Assembly (NCBI GenBank): GCA_965112735.1
Contig: OZ218961.1
Coordinates: forward strand, 496,001-560,000
From: Phaeosaccion multiseriatum
Lineage: Eukaryota > Ochrophyta, other classes
Length of the DNA: 64,000 nt
Direction of reading: 5' to 3'
Below are positions 42,600 through 54,300 of the stretch, piece after piece. The stretch's first letter is position 1. Every line of letters starts with the position of its first letter. The notes under the pieces were generated by a model. That model was not told where the DNA came from. It did no database searches and saw only the letters and a program-made list of their open reading frames with translations. Position numbers and translations under genes: made by a program.

Positions 42600-43084
42600 T
42601 GTTTCGTCGAAATGGGCCTTGGGATAAAGGCGAGTAAGTAAGCACCCTAGTAGGCCCTGCTGGCCGGAGCAGATAAGTTGCTGAAGAGGGGGGGAGTGGA
42701 AGGAAAGGCGGAGCGGAGAGGAGAGAGAGAGTGAGCTGTGGAGGAAGGGCATCATCCACACATCTGTTGTAACTCCTCCCACTCCTCTTCCCCGCAGCTG
42801 CTTCCCCGCTTCCCCCGTCTTGCTCCCCCCTCAAGAACAGAGGGGCGGGCTATCTCCGGTAGCAGGCACTTACCAGCACCCCCTTCCTTTCCGTCAGGGT
42901 GGAGCCAGACCCGCCATCTGTGAGTCTGGATGTATAAAATGCCCACTCAGCCAGCCAAGATTCGACGGCCTGTCCATTGAACTTGCGGCGCTTCCCTGCC
43001 CACTCATGTGCGTCATCCATCGTCCTCGCCAAGAAGGGAAGAGGAAGGAATAAGTCAAGCGGGGTTCTATGTACGAAGTAGCTA
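42600..43084. other. Upstream region of ankyrin-type gene
   Basis: Shares the leader of the other copies to about 42930 (GTCTGGATGTATAAAATGCC holds a TATA-like element at 42929). A minus-strand frame at 42900-43020 (MDDAHEWAGKRRKFNG) has some coding character, but there is no supporting neighbour and it is left uncalled. Confidence 0.5.
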
Positions 43085-43300
43085 ATAAGACGCTTTCCCA
43101 CCCCTACCAAGTTCAACATCTTCTCTCTGTTATCACAACACTACAATTGTCGTAGGAAACCTCATGTACATTAGTGCGGCAGTGTTGATGCGGACTAACG
43201 TATATTAGATTTCCTACGACAATTGTCGTGTTGTGATGTCTCCCTCTACGGGATCCAATGTCGAACTTGCACGGGTGTGGGAAAGCGCCTTAGAAGCGTA
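43085..43300. repeat. Long imperfect inverted repeat (fold-back element)
   Basis: The left arm (about 43085-43176) and right arm (about 43195-43300) are reverse complements. The best matched part is TATCACAACACTACAATTGT-CGTAGGAAA (43131-43159) against TTTCCTACGACAATTGTCGTGTTGTGATG (43210-43238), with further matches outward (CGCTTTCCCAC, AAGTTC) and inward (ATTAGT/ACTAA). The loop is about 18 bases. No coding capacity. It fits a fold-back/MITE-like element or a hairpin RNA precursor. Confidence 0.85.
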
Positions 43301-43600
43301 TACGTCTCACCATACGTGAACGGACAAGGGGAGACAGAGATAGATACCCAGTGTCGACATCGATATATTCGCTCCTGACTGCACTTCGCTAGGAGGACAG
43401 CTCTGTGACCCCTCCTCCCGCGGTGGTTATGTCTTCACTGTGTCCGCCTGTCGTGGCATTGGGCAGTGGTGGATGTGGATTTGCACCAAGGTCGATCGGA
43501 AAGCGTGGAAGGCAGAGGGGGAAAGTCTTTTGAGCGAGAGTACAGACAGGCGTGGCAAACACTCGCATGCCCGAAGCACTTACCGCCCTTTCTTTCCACC

Positions 43601-45005
43601 TTACAGCCCTGTTACAATCTGTCTCTTCCCCTCACTTTCTTTCCCGCTCTCTGTAGTCTCCTTCTTCCCCCTCCTGTGCCCCCCCAGCGGAGAGGAACTT
43701 ACCATTCGCTAGATAGGAGTGATCGAAGCCCAGTGACGCCATTTCCTTGGGGAACATTCCCATGAGGAATCTTGTGGCAACATTGCTGTAATCTCTGCTC
43801 GGGGGGGGGGCAGTTTGGGGCAAGCAGTCGAACGGTTGAGGACAGGCGGCAGGCAGAATTGTCAGACATGGGAGGAAGGAAGTGACCTCCCTACCCATCC
43901 CCACCGGGGGCAGGCAGGACGGCCAACACAATCTCCACATGATGTTTGTGCGTGAGAGAGGGAGAGAGAGAGAGAGAGCGATACATAGAGAGAGCCGCAA
44001 GGACTCGCCCACGCACTCACGCACGCACACACACACGCACACACGTCTGCACACACGTCTGCACACACACACGTACCTATTCATGTAGTACACGAGGGCG
44101 GCAAAGGCGACGCTGTACATGACCACATCAACGCACTTGGTGAGCGTACCACCACCTCCACCTCCACCTCCACCACCACCTCCACCACCAGCAGCAGCAA
44201 AGCCTGACCCTCCTCGAGGAATCCCTCCTTCCTTTTCTCTCCTGAGCTCCGCTTTGGCCTCTCGAATGGCCTCCCGCACCTCCTCCTGACTAATGCCGAG
44301 CAGCTTTTGCGCTCTGCTTGATGTGAACCTTGCCACAATGGCGTCGTCGTCAATGTCACGGTCGGGATTGAACTCCTTCTCCTCCTTCTCCTCCTCATCT
44401 CCGTCCTTCTCGCCTCCCTTACCATCTTTATTCTTCCCCTCCCTCCTCTCTTCTGTTGATCTTGCTTCTTCTCCTGCTGTTGTTGCGCCCGCTCTTGTCC
44501 GTCGTCTCAGTCCCTCCACACTGCTCTTGCTGCTGTGGCTACTACCGCTACTGCCCTTATTCTCCCGTTCTCTATATTTCCCCCCCACAGTGACCTCCTC
44601 GCCGTCTTCCTTCTTCCCCGCTGCCGCCCCAGCCCTCCTCCTCGCCTCCACCTCCTCCTTCCCCCCTCCCCTCAGCTCTTCTGGCAGGGGCCCATCCACA
44701 GTGCTGAAGTCGATCGGCTCTCCTGGATTGAAGCTCAGCCACACTAGTACGCAGATACCAAGCACTGCCCCCACCCCCAGGCTCTTGACCGTGTCTGACC
44801 GCAGATTGATGCCCAGGAAGTAGCTCCAGAGCAGCTGGAGCTGAGCCTCCGCCCGCCCTGCCCACTCCTCAGCGCACGCCCAGGATAGAGTTGCACAGAA
44901 ACTACTAGCCTCGCTGCTACTACTGCTGCTGTTACTGCTACTGCTGCCACTGACAGTCCCAACCTCGCCGTCGTAATCGGACGGAGTTACCGTAATGGTC
45001 TCCAT
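43601..45005 (-). CDS. Unrecognised protein with one or two membrane segments
   Basis: Exons (minus): 45005-44077 and 43794-43703, with a probable tiny last exon 43608-43601 giving a stop right after YLANGL. Reading through the second donor instead would stop at 43632. The protein starts METITVTPSDYDGEVGTVSG with a Ser-rich stretch. It then has a hydrophobic segment VGAVLGICVLVWLSF, a long charged Lys/Glu/Arg region, a helical motif ARFTSSRAQKLLGISQEEVR, a poly-Gly run, a second hydrophobic stretch CVDVVMYSVAFAALVYYMNR and RDYSNVATRFLMGMFPKE. No family is recognised. It is divergently transcribed from the sterol dehydrogenase-like gene. Confidence 0.7.
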
Positions 45006-45326
45006 GGGGTATTGTTGGCTCTCAGAGTGAGCAAGACTGCTGCACGGCAAAACCAGCGCGAAATATCAGAGGAGACCACACAGCAGAGAGGTGGGGGGGA
45101 GGACAGATGTTTTCCTCTTCTGTTTGCTCTTCAAATAGATGAAATATGAGAAGAGGGGAGTGGGGGTGCGCCCGTTGAGTTGAGAACGATCGATTTTCAA
45201 AATCGATGACTAAAAGTAATGTTCGGGATCGGCTACGTCGCTACGTGCAGGCAAAGGGGGATTGGAGCAGCAGAAAAGCTGCGAGGTAGAGGCAGGGAGT
45301 GAGAGGGGAGCGAGCGGGTCAGGAAC
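45006..45326. promoter_or_regulatory. Divergent promoter region
   Basis: About 320 bp between head-to-head genes. It contains a 19-bp perfect palindrome ATCGATTTTCAAAATCGAT at 45189-45207, which could be a protein-binding site or a small hairpin. Confidence 0.6.
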
Positions 45327-47238
45327 ATGAACGCCCCCACGATCCGAGTAAAGCCGGTGGCATCCTCTGTGATAAGCAGAGGGGCACCAGCAGGAGCTTA
45401 CGAGGCCCTACAGGGGAAGGAGCTGGTGCTAGTCATCGGAAGTGGCGGCAAGGCTTCCACGCCAGAAGTAGCAGCAGTCGGGGCCGCTTTGCAAGGCCTC
45501 CTGACGAATAGTGGCAGCAGCGGCGATTTTGTGCATGCTGTGGCAAAGACAGGAGAAGATGCGGCGCGCCGGCTTCTAGCGAGTGGAAAGACGTCTACTG
45601 TGGTCTTGCTCGTGGCCGGCATAGCAGGGGAAGATCTTGAAGGGCTCCTTGAGGCGGCGCAGCGGGCTCAGCATCAAGTGGTGATGGTGTACTGCAGCGA
45701 CGCAGGGTGAGTCGGGTCAAGGGGGGGAGATGTCCGCTTGTTATGTTCAGCCTCAAGGTTGTCCTTAACCGGCATTGCCAGCTCCGCTCTTTTGTGGCCT
45801 GCTTCTCTGCTCTTACTCCCCCTCTCTCTCTCACTTGCTCAATCCTTGCCCATTGCAGGGTCGTGTTTGAGGGACGAGACCTCAAGGGCGTGACGGAGGA
45901 GGAGGTGCAAGGGGCGAAGACGCCCTTCCAACAGAGCTTACAACCCATCGCACAAGCAGAGCGAGCAGTCTTGGCTAGCAACTCTGGTGAGGAGAGAGAT
46001 TAGGGGATGGAGGAGGACGAGGAGGAGGGAGGCGCGATGTCTTTTACCGACGCCTTTTATTGCCAGAGAGGAGAACAAGGGTCGTCTCTTTTTATCGTCA
46101 GAGATGGGCAGAGGTGCCTCCTTTGAGTCATGGATAGAGCTGGACCCCTACAATTGGGTAGTGTTTTGTGTTGGACAATGCAGAGGCGGAATCTGCGTGT
46201 GTGTCCTCTCTCGCTCTGGCGCACCTCTCCTCCTGACTCATGAACCCCACGCCTGCATGCGTGCCTCCATCCCGTTCAGACAAGGTCAAGACGTGTGCTG
46301 TCCGCCCTGCCGGCCTCTACGGCCCCACTCCAGCAGCGACAGTTGGTGATACAGCGGCAAACGGCAATGGGAAAGGGCAGCAAGGAATGCTGTATAGTTG
46401 GGTACGGGCAGGGGCCCAAGGAACCGTGCGCAGAGTCGGAGGCGGGGCCAACGTCGCGGACTTTACTTTTGCGGGCAACGCTGCCCACGCCATGCTCCTT
46501 GCAGCAGCTAGGCTCTCGGAAGGGGGCCATGGCGGGGGCGGGGATGGCAGTGGACGGGGTGGGGATGGCACTGGAGGGCGGGCCTTCTTTGTATCGGACG
46601 GTGAGCCCACACCCTTCTGGGACAAGGTGGGGCAAGTGCTAATGGGTGTGGGGTACTTCCCTGGAGGGGTGGGGACAACAACAACAACAGCAACAGCAAC
46701 AGCAACGAGCCTTCCAAGCCTACCGGTGTGGCTGGCGCTGCTCCTGTCATTCCTTCTACGGCTCCTGTCAGCCCTTTGCCCCCCCCTCTTCCGGCCGCCG
46801 TCTGTGTTCTTGAACGCAGAGGGCGTGACTCTGTCCACCGCGTATCGATACTTTAGCATTGCCCGCGCCACGGGCGTACTTGGCTACACCCCCCTGTGGA
46901 CAGGTGCAGAAGGGCTCGACATTACCCTGCAGACTATGACGAAGCGGAACGGGGAGGAGGGGGAGGGTCAGCAGTGGAGGAATCCCAAGGCTGTTGTGGA
47001 GTACGTGGGGCCATTCTCTCGGGAAGAGGTGTCTAAACACACGACTGAGGACGATGTGTGGATCATCGTAAACAATAGGGTCTTCGATGTGACGCCATTT
47101 GTTGAAATGCACCCGGGGGGGGAGGCCATTCTCCGCTATGCAGGAGGCGACTCCACGAAGGCAATGGATGGCCCGCAGCACCCGGCTCAGGCCAGGGAGA
47201 TCCTGGAGAGTCACTTTATAGGGGAACTGGCAGACTGA
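45327..47238 (+). CDS. Sterol 3beta-dehydrogenase-like (NSDHL/ERG26 fold) fused to cytochrome b5; catalytic motif degenerate
   Basis: NSDHL/ERG26 oxidises and decarboxylates 4alpha-carboxysterols in the ER. Exons: 45327-45706, 45859-45986, 46280-47238. The middle and C-terminal parts match the family (VVFEGRDLKG, AERAVLASNS, VRPAGLYGP, NVADFTFAGNAAHAMLLAA, DGEPTPFWDKVGQVLMGVGY, YRYFSIARATGVLGYTPL), including a hydrophobic stretch LPVWLALLLSFLLRLL. However, the N-terminal Rossmann motif GxxGFxG is replaced by GSGGKAS, and the catalytic YxxxK before ERAVL is missing (FQQSLQPIAQAERAVL). The C-terminus is an added cytochrome b5 domain (FSREEVSKHTTEDDVWIIVN, VEMHPGGEAIL with the heme His, second His in ESHFIGEL). 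It could be an electron-transfer protein on a non-catalytic scaffold. Confidence 0.82.
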
Positions 47239-47375
47239 TCAGCTGGTATACTCGAGAGTCACTTTATAGGGGAACTGGCCGATTCTCGAGAGTCACTTTG
47301 TAGGGGAACTGGCAGACTGATCAGCTGATACTCGAGAGTCACTTTATAGGGGAACTGGCAGACTGATCAGCTGAT
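47204..47375 (+). repeat. ~50-bp repeat of the gene's own 3' end
   Basis: The coding end GAGAGTCACTTTATAGGGGA-ACTGGCAGACTGATCAGCTG is repeated about three more times downstream with the stop codon included, some units lacking the GATCAGCTG part. The duplication begins inside the last codons of the cytochrome b5 fusion gene. Confidence 0.9.
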
Positions 47376-47484
47376 ACGAGACGAGGAAGATGTACTTGAA
47401 CTACGTCACGCACCCATTGTGACAGCACGTGTTGTAGTAGTAGTAGAGCGTGCACTGTCTTTTTCTTGAGCAAACTCGATCGAA

Positions 47485-47632
47485 CATAGATTTCAGTGAT
47501 CGTCAGTACCCAATTCAGTGCTCTTTTTCGCCTCTTTCTGGGCACTGGGCACTGGACTTTTTTAGGAGCAGCGCCCGACACTGAGCACTGGGCGCTGGAC
47601 AAAGATTTGAGTACTGACGATCCCTGATTTGA
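47485..47632. repeat. Inverted repeat in 3' flank
   Basis: TTTCAGTGATCGTCAGTACC (47491-47510) pairs with AGTACTGACGATCCCTGATT (47609-47628). Between them lie two related CACTGGGCACTGGAC-like segments. It could form a stem of about 20 bp, possibly a 3' processing or decay hairpin or a small fold-back element. The surrounding interval 47376-47879 holds no gene. Confidence 0.7.
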
Positions 47633-47879
47633 ATTTATAAATTTGCTTTTGTGAGACATTACAATACCCCAACTCTATGTACAAGTGCTAATTACACTGC
47701 TACAAAGAACACAACGAAGCCTCTTACCGATTTGTTGTCAGCGTCCATGGAAATGGCACTAAGGCCCAACGCTAACACTTCCCTCCATCCTTATCCGTCT
47801 CCATCCTTCACTCGTCTGGAGCACACTCCCACGGGGATCCCCCTCCCCTCCCTCTCTCCCTTCCTCCCTCCCTAACTAT

Positions 47880-50800
47880 CTACGTGGCTGCACGTCGCTC
47901 AGGACCCTCAGCGATGGCAGTGAGGGCCGAAACCAACTCCGCGTGTGTGTAATACTTCAAGTCCTTCTCCTTCTGTACTTCTGCTGCTGTATCACCAACA
48001 GCTGCAGCAGCGGCCCTTGTCCCCCACGCGAGGCCATCCATCAAGACCCTCAGCTCCTCGGTGGAGAGGCTGGGGATAGAACCCGCGGCGTATAGGTGAT
48101 TGAGCTCAGCCATTCTCTCCTTGTGCTCCTTCTTCCTCCTGCTCTGCAAGCCCCGACACCTCTTTCCGTCCTTGAAGGAGGCAATGAACGTGTCCAAAGG
48201 GGCCACTTCCCATGCACCGGTATACCGCACCGCTGTCCGCACATCTCCATCACAGATGATGGCAAAGGTCACACCCCCTCCTCCTCCTCCTCCTCCTCCT
48301 CCTCCTCCTCCTCTCTGCCTCTGCTGCTGCTGCTGCTGCTCGTCCCCGTGTGGGATCTTTTCGAGGCTTGCGGACAGAGTGTCAAAGGTACTTCTGCGCC
48401 ACCCCCCTCGCCGCCCGCTCACCTGTGAATGCATTACACCAAGGAGGAGGAGGAGGAGGAGGAGGAGAACGAGGATGAGAAGGAAGGGGAGACGAAGAGG
48501 AGGAGGAGGAGGAGGGGAAGGAGGAGGAGGAGGAGGAGGAGGAGGAGGAGGAGGAGGAGGAGGAGGAGGAGGAGGAGGAGGAGGGGGAGACGAAGAGGAG
48601 AAAGAAGAAGGAGGAGGAGGGAGGAGGAGGAGGAGGGTGGTGGTCGAAAAGCAAAAGAAAACGGGCAATCTACCCACCCCTCCTCACCTCCGCCATGGGC
48701 ATCTTGTCTTGAAATCGATAAGCCGCCGACGCCAGGATCGGCCGAAGCCGCTCCATCTCCGAGCTGTAGGCAAAGCTCGGTGGGAAGAACACCCCGCACA
48801 CACCCCACTTGGCTTTCTGTCGGTTACCACCACCACCACCACCACCACCACAGGGACCAGCCGGTGCGGATAGGTAAGTGTGCAAGTCGTCTCGATTGCT
48901 CACCACCGTCACGAGGTCCAGGGGAAGTTGCTGAGTGGTAAAGTCTCGGAGGGAAGATACATCACCTCTGCCGGTGAGAGAGCCAGAGAAGAGCGTTTGA
49001 GAATTGCCCACCACCTTCCGTGTGTCCGTGGTGCAATGTGCGGTGAGCAATGGGGGTTATTAGTGAGAGAGGTGAACGTTGATTGACACGTGGAAGGTAC
49101 GTGAGGACGGAGACGGACCGACCGAGGGTGGGGACGGAGAGCAGGGTGAGGGGGGGTGAGGACCAAGCGACTACTATTACTGCTAGGTGTTGTAACTGTT
49201 GAAGCAGTTCCGTCCTTCCACTGACGTGCATACAGAGGAGGGCGGATGGCAGCGTATGGCAGTGGAGCAGGGCAAGTAGGGAGCAGAGAATGGTATGTTT
49301 CCGAGCGGAGGTGGGGGGAAAGGAGGTAAGAGTGCCCGCTCCGCTCCTCTTGGGGCTGGGGGCCAAACCCATGACGTAATCTTACGTACCATGATGATGG
49401 ATGGGTAGTGCTTGACGCCCACGGCTGCGCACAGCTTACCCTCCTCCGCGCAGTTCACAGAGCCCACCACCACGCTCTCTCTGAACTCCTCCGCCACGGT
49501 CTCCATCGGTTTGACCCACGCTTTGCAATCCGGACACCCGGGTACCCAGAACTCGACCAACCACAGGTGCTTGCTCGGCTTGCCTCCTCCTCCCATCACT
49601 TGGGGGAACTCTTTGCGGGTCAAGTTTCTCCTCAACGCACCGCCAGGCTTCTCTACGAACAGTTCCTCCTCCCCGTCCTCCTGGTCCCCACTGCCATAGC
49701 CGCTGAATTGCCCCCAGGCGAAGTAGAAGCCTGCGGAGACAAAGTCCCTCCACCAATTGAAGAGGTACGCCACGTGTGCTCGGATCTCATCCCCCTTGCT
49801 AAAGCGGTGAATCTGGTCCGCCTTCTTCACCTTTCGGAGGCGAAGCAAGACAAAACAAAGGAGGGAAGGTAAAGTATTGAGACCCTTATGAGCGGGGTAA
49901 GACAAACGGTGATAAAAGGTGGAGGGGCGTTGCAATGGTGCTCAGCTCACAGGAGACAAGAGAAGGAGATCGATACATGCGGATCGATTAAACTGTCTAT
50001 TGAAGTGAAGCTGAAACGGACCTTTCTAAAGCCGTCGTCCATGAGCGTTTCATAGGCGTGCACCACATCGTGGAATTGGCTCTCCGCGGCGGCTCTGTCC
50101 AGCCTGTGAGTGGGTGTGGGTTCGTGTGCGTGCGTGCGTGGGTAGATGGGAGGAGGAAAGACAGATGAAGTCGCTTTAGGTTGGGCGGCGGGCACGACGG
50201 GAGTCTGAAAGCAGCACAGATGATGATATACAGGCATAGACCATCGTTAGGAAAGAGGAGAGGTAGGGTGGGGTTGAAGTGGACCTTCTGTGGGTGCGGT
50301 GGGGATGAATTGGGGCGTCTGTGGAGGGAAGGGCACCCGCCCAACTCTCTGCGCTCTTCGTCTGTCGTACTATAAATAGCTCTTGGGTGGTGGATTCAGT
50401 CAAGTGTTGTCGCTTCCACCTTTTAATCTTACCTTTCGGGCTTTCTGTCCTGTTTGTCTGGATGAAGCTCCAGAGCCCTGGCATGGAAGGCCTGGGGAGG
50501 CAGGGGAGGGGGAGGTAGGTACAAGGGAGTGTGTGTGAGTGATGTGCGCGTCAGAGAATGGGAGGAAGAGGAGGGACAGACAGACGTGGAGGGAGAGAGG
50601 GAGAGGGGTAGAAGAGGAAGAGAGGGAGCCAGTAGAAAGAGAGAGGGAGAGAGACAGAAGAGGGAGAGAGACAGAAGTGGGAGAGGGACAGAAGAGAAAG
50701 AGAAGATAGAAGGCGGGGAAGAGAAAGAGAGAGCGAGAGGGAGAAGAGAGAGAGGTGGGTCGCACTTTTTCCGCCCCACTCCGATGCAGCGCGGGATGGG

Positions 50801-51083
50801 CGATCATAGCTAAGAAGTGCGGCAGAACTGCGTCTCCCAAAGCGGACTGTCACGGGCTTAGTAAGCGTTGGAGTCCATCACCGCCACTGCGCCCCTATCC
50901 ACAGCACCCCAAGAACACCTTTACTTCGCTTTACCCATCTCTACCCACCTTCTTGAGCTCCTTGACTGTATGGTCGGGTTTGATGCCGAGAGTCTTCAGC
51001 AGCTGGGGCTTCTCCGTTCTCTTCTCGCCACTGGCGCCTCGCAGAAGCAGGACGAGAGCGATCAGCCGCAGCAAGGAGGACAT
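47880..51083 (-). CDS. Secretory-pathway DnaJ-thioredoxin protein (529 aa with stop)
   Basis: Exons (minus): 51083-50949, 50491-50433, 50103-50022, 49830-49390, 49014-48688, 48422-47880; all phases fit. A signal peptide (MSSLLRLIALVLLLRGASG) is followed by a J domain: LLKTLGIKPDHTVKELKK, ARALELHPDKQ with the HPD tripeptide, and FHDVVHAYETLMDD. Then VAYLFNWWRDFVSAG leads into a thioredoxin domain, WLVEFWVPGCPDCKAW, whose active site is CPDC rather than CGHC/CGPC, ending VGVKHYPSIIM with the conserved cis-Pro. The C-terminal half (DKMPMAEV; LDTFIASFKDGKRCRG) may be a second, CxxC-less thioredoxin-like fold. The architecture recalls DNAJC10/DNAJC16-type ER proteins that link Hsp70 to disulfide chemistry. 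Poly-Gly and poly-Gln runs interrupt the last exon. Confidence 0.85.
48288..48650. repeat. (CCT)n/(GGA)n triplet arrays in and beside last DnaJ-Trx exon
   Basis: A (CCT)n run at 48278-48311 codes poly-Gly in the exon. A long GGA-rich array at 48441-48640 fills most of the intron 48423-48687. Reading frames through the array (poly-Arg, poly-Glu, poly-Ser) are not genes. Confidence 0.85.
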
Positions 51084-51382
51084 AGTGGAGCCGAGCCTGA
51101 ATATAAAGGTTTGAAAAACTCGTGGGTCCGGGGAGCAAGAGAATGCTATGCCATTGGGCCTTCCTCTTCCGGATGCTTCTGACTAGCAACAAAGTCGCGG
51201 TGTGCAGCCTCTACCTTCCTTTTCCTTTCCTCTCCTTTCTTCGTCTTGCGTCTCCTCTCTCTCCGCCCGGTTTGAGTTTGCACCCCGATTTTTGGCCGTT
51301 GGTGATATAACCACGAAGCGCAGAGGGGGAGAATGAGCTGAGTGCAGTAGCAGAAGGGGAAAACTGGGAGATACGCGCAGGC
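51084..51382. promoter_or_regulatory. Divergent promoter region, DnaJ-Trx / Hook
   Basis: About 300 bp between start codons of the head-to-head pair. It contains GTTGGTGATATAACC at 51299, close to the dispersed GTTGGTGATACAG motif. No TATA box near either start. Confidence 0.6.
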
Positions 51383-54300
51383 ATGGAGGCAAGCGTGGAG
51401 GCAAGCGTGGAGGCGTGGGTAGCGTCCTTCCCCGGCTTTGAGGGCGCGACCCTCCGAGGCTTGGCCGACGATGCTGAAGGGAAGGGCATGCTCGAGCTCA
51501 TGGGGCACTTGGTACCGTCCTCCAGGCCATCCGACGAAGAGGATGAAGAAGGAGAAGAGTACCAACAGAAGATGCAGGACGAGGAGCAGGGTGGAGGAGG
51601 CTGGGGCTGGACGAGAGTGAATGCTCTGCTTATGAGTGTGGGTGCTCCGACCATCAAGACGAGCGGGGAGACGGAGACTGGCATTACGACCGTTGCAGTG
51701 TGCAGCTGTCTCGAAGCACTACTGGGCTATGCCGTAAGCGAGGCATGTGAGACGAGGGCAGAGCTCATTGGACGGATCATGGAACTGGAGGAGAAGGCGC
51801 AGGACCACATCCGCCAGATCATCGAGGAGCAGATGAGAAGAGGCAGCTCTGCTACCACCGGTAGCGGTCAGGAGGCAGGGAGTGATGACGCAGACCCCGC
51901 AGCAGACGACGCCGAGCAGGAGATAAATGACGAGAACCTGCCGGCGGCAGCCCCCTTGCCACCAAACTATTCCACCCCCGCAAAGCCAACCCCCAAGCGA
52001 AAGAGGCGTCGCAGCAACGCCGAGTTTTTCACCCCTCTCAAAGACAAAGGCGTGCTCCAAGGTGAGTACGGGGTAGAAAGAAAGATAGAGAGAGAGTAGT
52101 GGAGGAAGAGAGGGGGTGCGCTTCTCACTGCCCCGCTGCAACCTCTGCCACCAGCCCTCGCTGTCTCCCTCTCTCTCTCTCGCCTTACGGAGAGCCTGCG
52201 TCCCTTTCCCCCTCTTTGCTTGTCAACTTTGCTGACGCCAAGTCGCGCCTTTCTCCTCCTCCTCCTCCTCCTCCTCCTCCTCCTCCTCCTCCTCCTCCTC
52301 CTCCTCCTCCTCCTCCTCCTCCTCCTCCTCCTCCTCCTCCTCCTCCTCCTCCTCCTCCTCCTCCTCCTCCTCCTCCTCCTCCTCCTCCTCCTCCTCCTCC
52401 TCCTCCCCCTCCCCCTCCTCCTCCCCCTCCTCCTCCCTCCCACCCCCTTTGCACATCATGCCTGCGTGCCCCTCACAACAGGGGGCAATGCTCTGCAATC
52501 CCCCCTCAGTCGGACTGCCAACGTCAGCACCAACGACGTCGCCAGTAGCAGTGGCCAATCCTCAGAGGCCCATACCCTGTCCCAAGCAAGATACACCGCC
52601 CTGGAGACCAAGTACCTGGTGTCACAGGACCGTTTCGCCCGCCTCGAGGCCGATCTGCAGCAGACCAAGAGCGACCACGAGCAGGTTAGGCACGAAGTGT
52701 GAAGTGAAGGGAACGGATAGGAGGTGCACACGTGCCCTCTCTATCCCTCCCTCTCCCTCTTTCTCGATCTCTTTGTCTCGCTCTGTCTCTCGGTCTCTCT
52801 GTTACATCTCTCTCCTTCTGTCTCTCTCTCTCTGCTCTGTCGCTCTGCCCCTCTCTCCTGTGTTTGTGTGTGTTCCTCTCGCTCCTTCCTTCTCTCTCTG
52901 ACACTATGTCCCTCTTCTCTATCCATACCCGACACACACACACACACAGACGCTCTTGCGAATGGAAGTGGAGCGCATCGAAGCCGAGGGCGCTCTGAGA
53001 GCCACGTACGAAAAGCAAGCCGAGGAAGTAAGCAGCCGTGGGCCTCCAGCGCTAATCCCAGCCCTTAACTTCGACAGAAGCCACCGCAGACGCATTGACT
53101 TTCACCCCTCAACCCTCTCTCCTCCCTATCCACTGCCATCCCTGTACTTGTTTATGAAGACGCGACAGAAGCTGCTGCAGGCGCACAGCCGGCTGGAGCA
53201 GCTTGCCCCCCTGGAGGAGGAGGTGGAGGGACTCCGCGACGAGGTGGACGTGTTGGGACACAAACAGAAGCACGTGCTCAAGACAGAGGAGGCGTTGCAG
53301 AGGGTAAGTGCGGTCGGGCTGGACTTGACGGGTTGGTTGGTTGGTTGGTTGGTTGGTGGGTAGGTGGGTGAGGGTGGGATGTGGGAGGGACGGGGGAGAG
53401 GCGGTGGTTATGGCGATGTGTGATGGGGTTGGTTGGGAGGATGTGTAAGAGATGTTCGTTGTATTGTAGTGTGTTTTGTTTAGTTGGTGGGTTGGTTGGG
53501 GGATCAAGGGCTGGATGGGTGAGGGGCAGTGGTTGTGGTGTGCTTGGGTTGCATATATATAACATGTGTTGTTATATATGCTTGTGTTGTTTGGGAAAGG
53601 GGGGGGAGGGGTGGTGGCTGTACAGAGACAAGGGCGCTGTAGAGAGAAGGTGCGGTTCCCTCCCCCCCTCAATCGGTTCGTTTGGAGTACTTACCTTATA
53701 CCATCGTGTTCGTCTTCCAATGTAGGCCCGAGCCCGTCTAGAGGAGCTGTCGGATCTACAGACTCAGTTCAAGAGCCAGGAGGAGGCCCACGCCTCTCTG
53801 CTGGACAGGAACTTTGAGCTTGAGAAGGAGGTGGCCACCATACCCACCCTCAAGAAGCAGCTGGAGGGCTACAAGCGCACCAAGGTAGGGCAGGGAGGGG
53901 GGGGGGAGGCAGGTCGGTGGGTTGGTAAACAGGTAGATGGGTAGGTGCGGCAAGAGTAGCACACTCACCCATATGCCTCCACCCACCGTGTACCTCTCTG
54001 TACGCCTCCACTAGACGGACCTGGAGGTGCAGATGCGCGACGTTCGAGCCGAACTGCTCCAGGCACGCTCCAAGGCCGAGACTCTCGGAGCGGAAACCAG
54101 AGAGCTTTCTCGAGGGGGAGAGGCCGCCCGAGGGGAATGTCTTCGTCTGCAGGCAGGTGGAGGTGTCGGCGTGGGTCAGAGGGAGGTTATGGATCGATTG
54201 AGAGAGAGAGCGAAAGATTTCAGCTGACCTTCCAATTGTCACTCCCTCGTTCGTCCCCGTCTCAACTTGCCCCGCCCCCCCTCTCCATCCACTGCCATCG

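Noticed and set aside
42850-43119. Gene coding for MDDAHEWAGKRRKFNG on the minus strand
   Set aside because: Part overlaps the duplicated leader of the ankyrin-type genes and part enters the inverted repeat. No splice context or homologue supports it.
52099-52558. Large poly-Pro, poly-Leu, poly-Gly and poly-Glu proteins
   Set aside because: A CTC triplet array keeps all frames open. The tract sits between a good Hook donor and acceptor.
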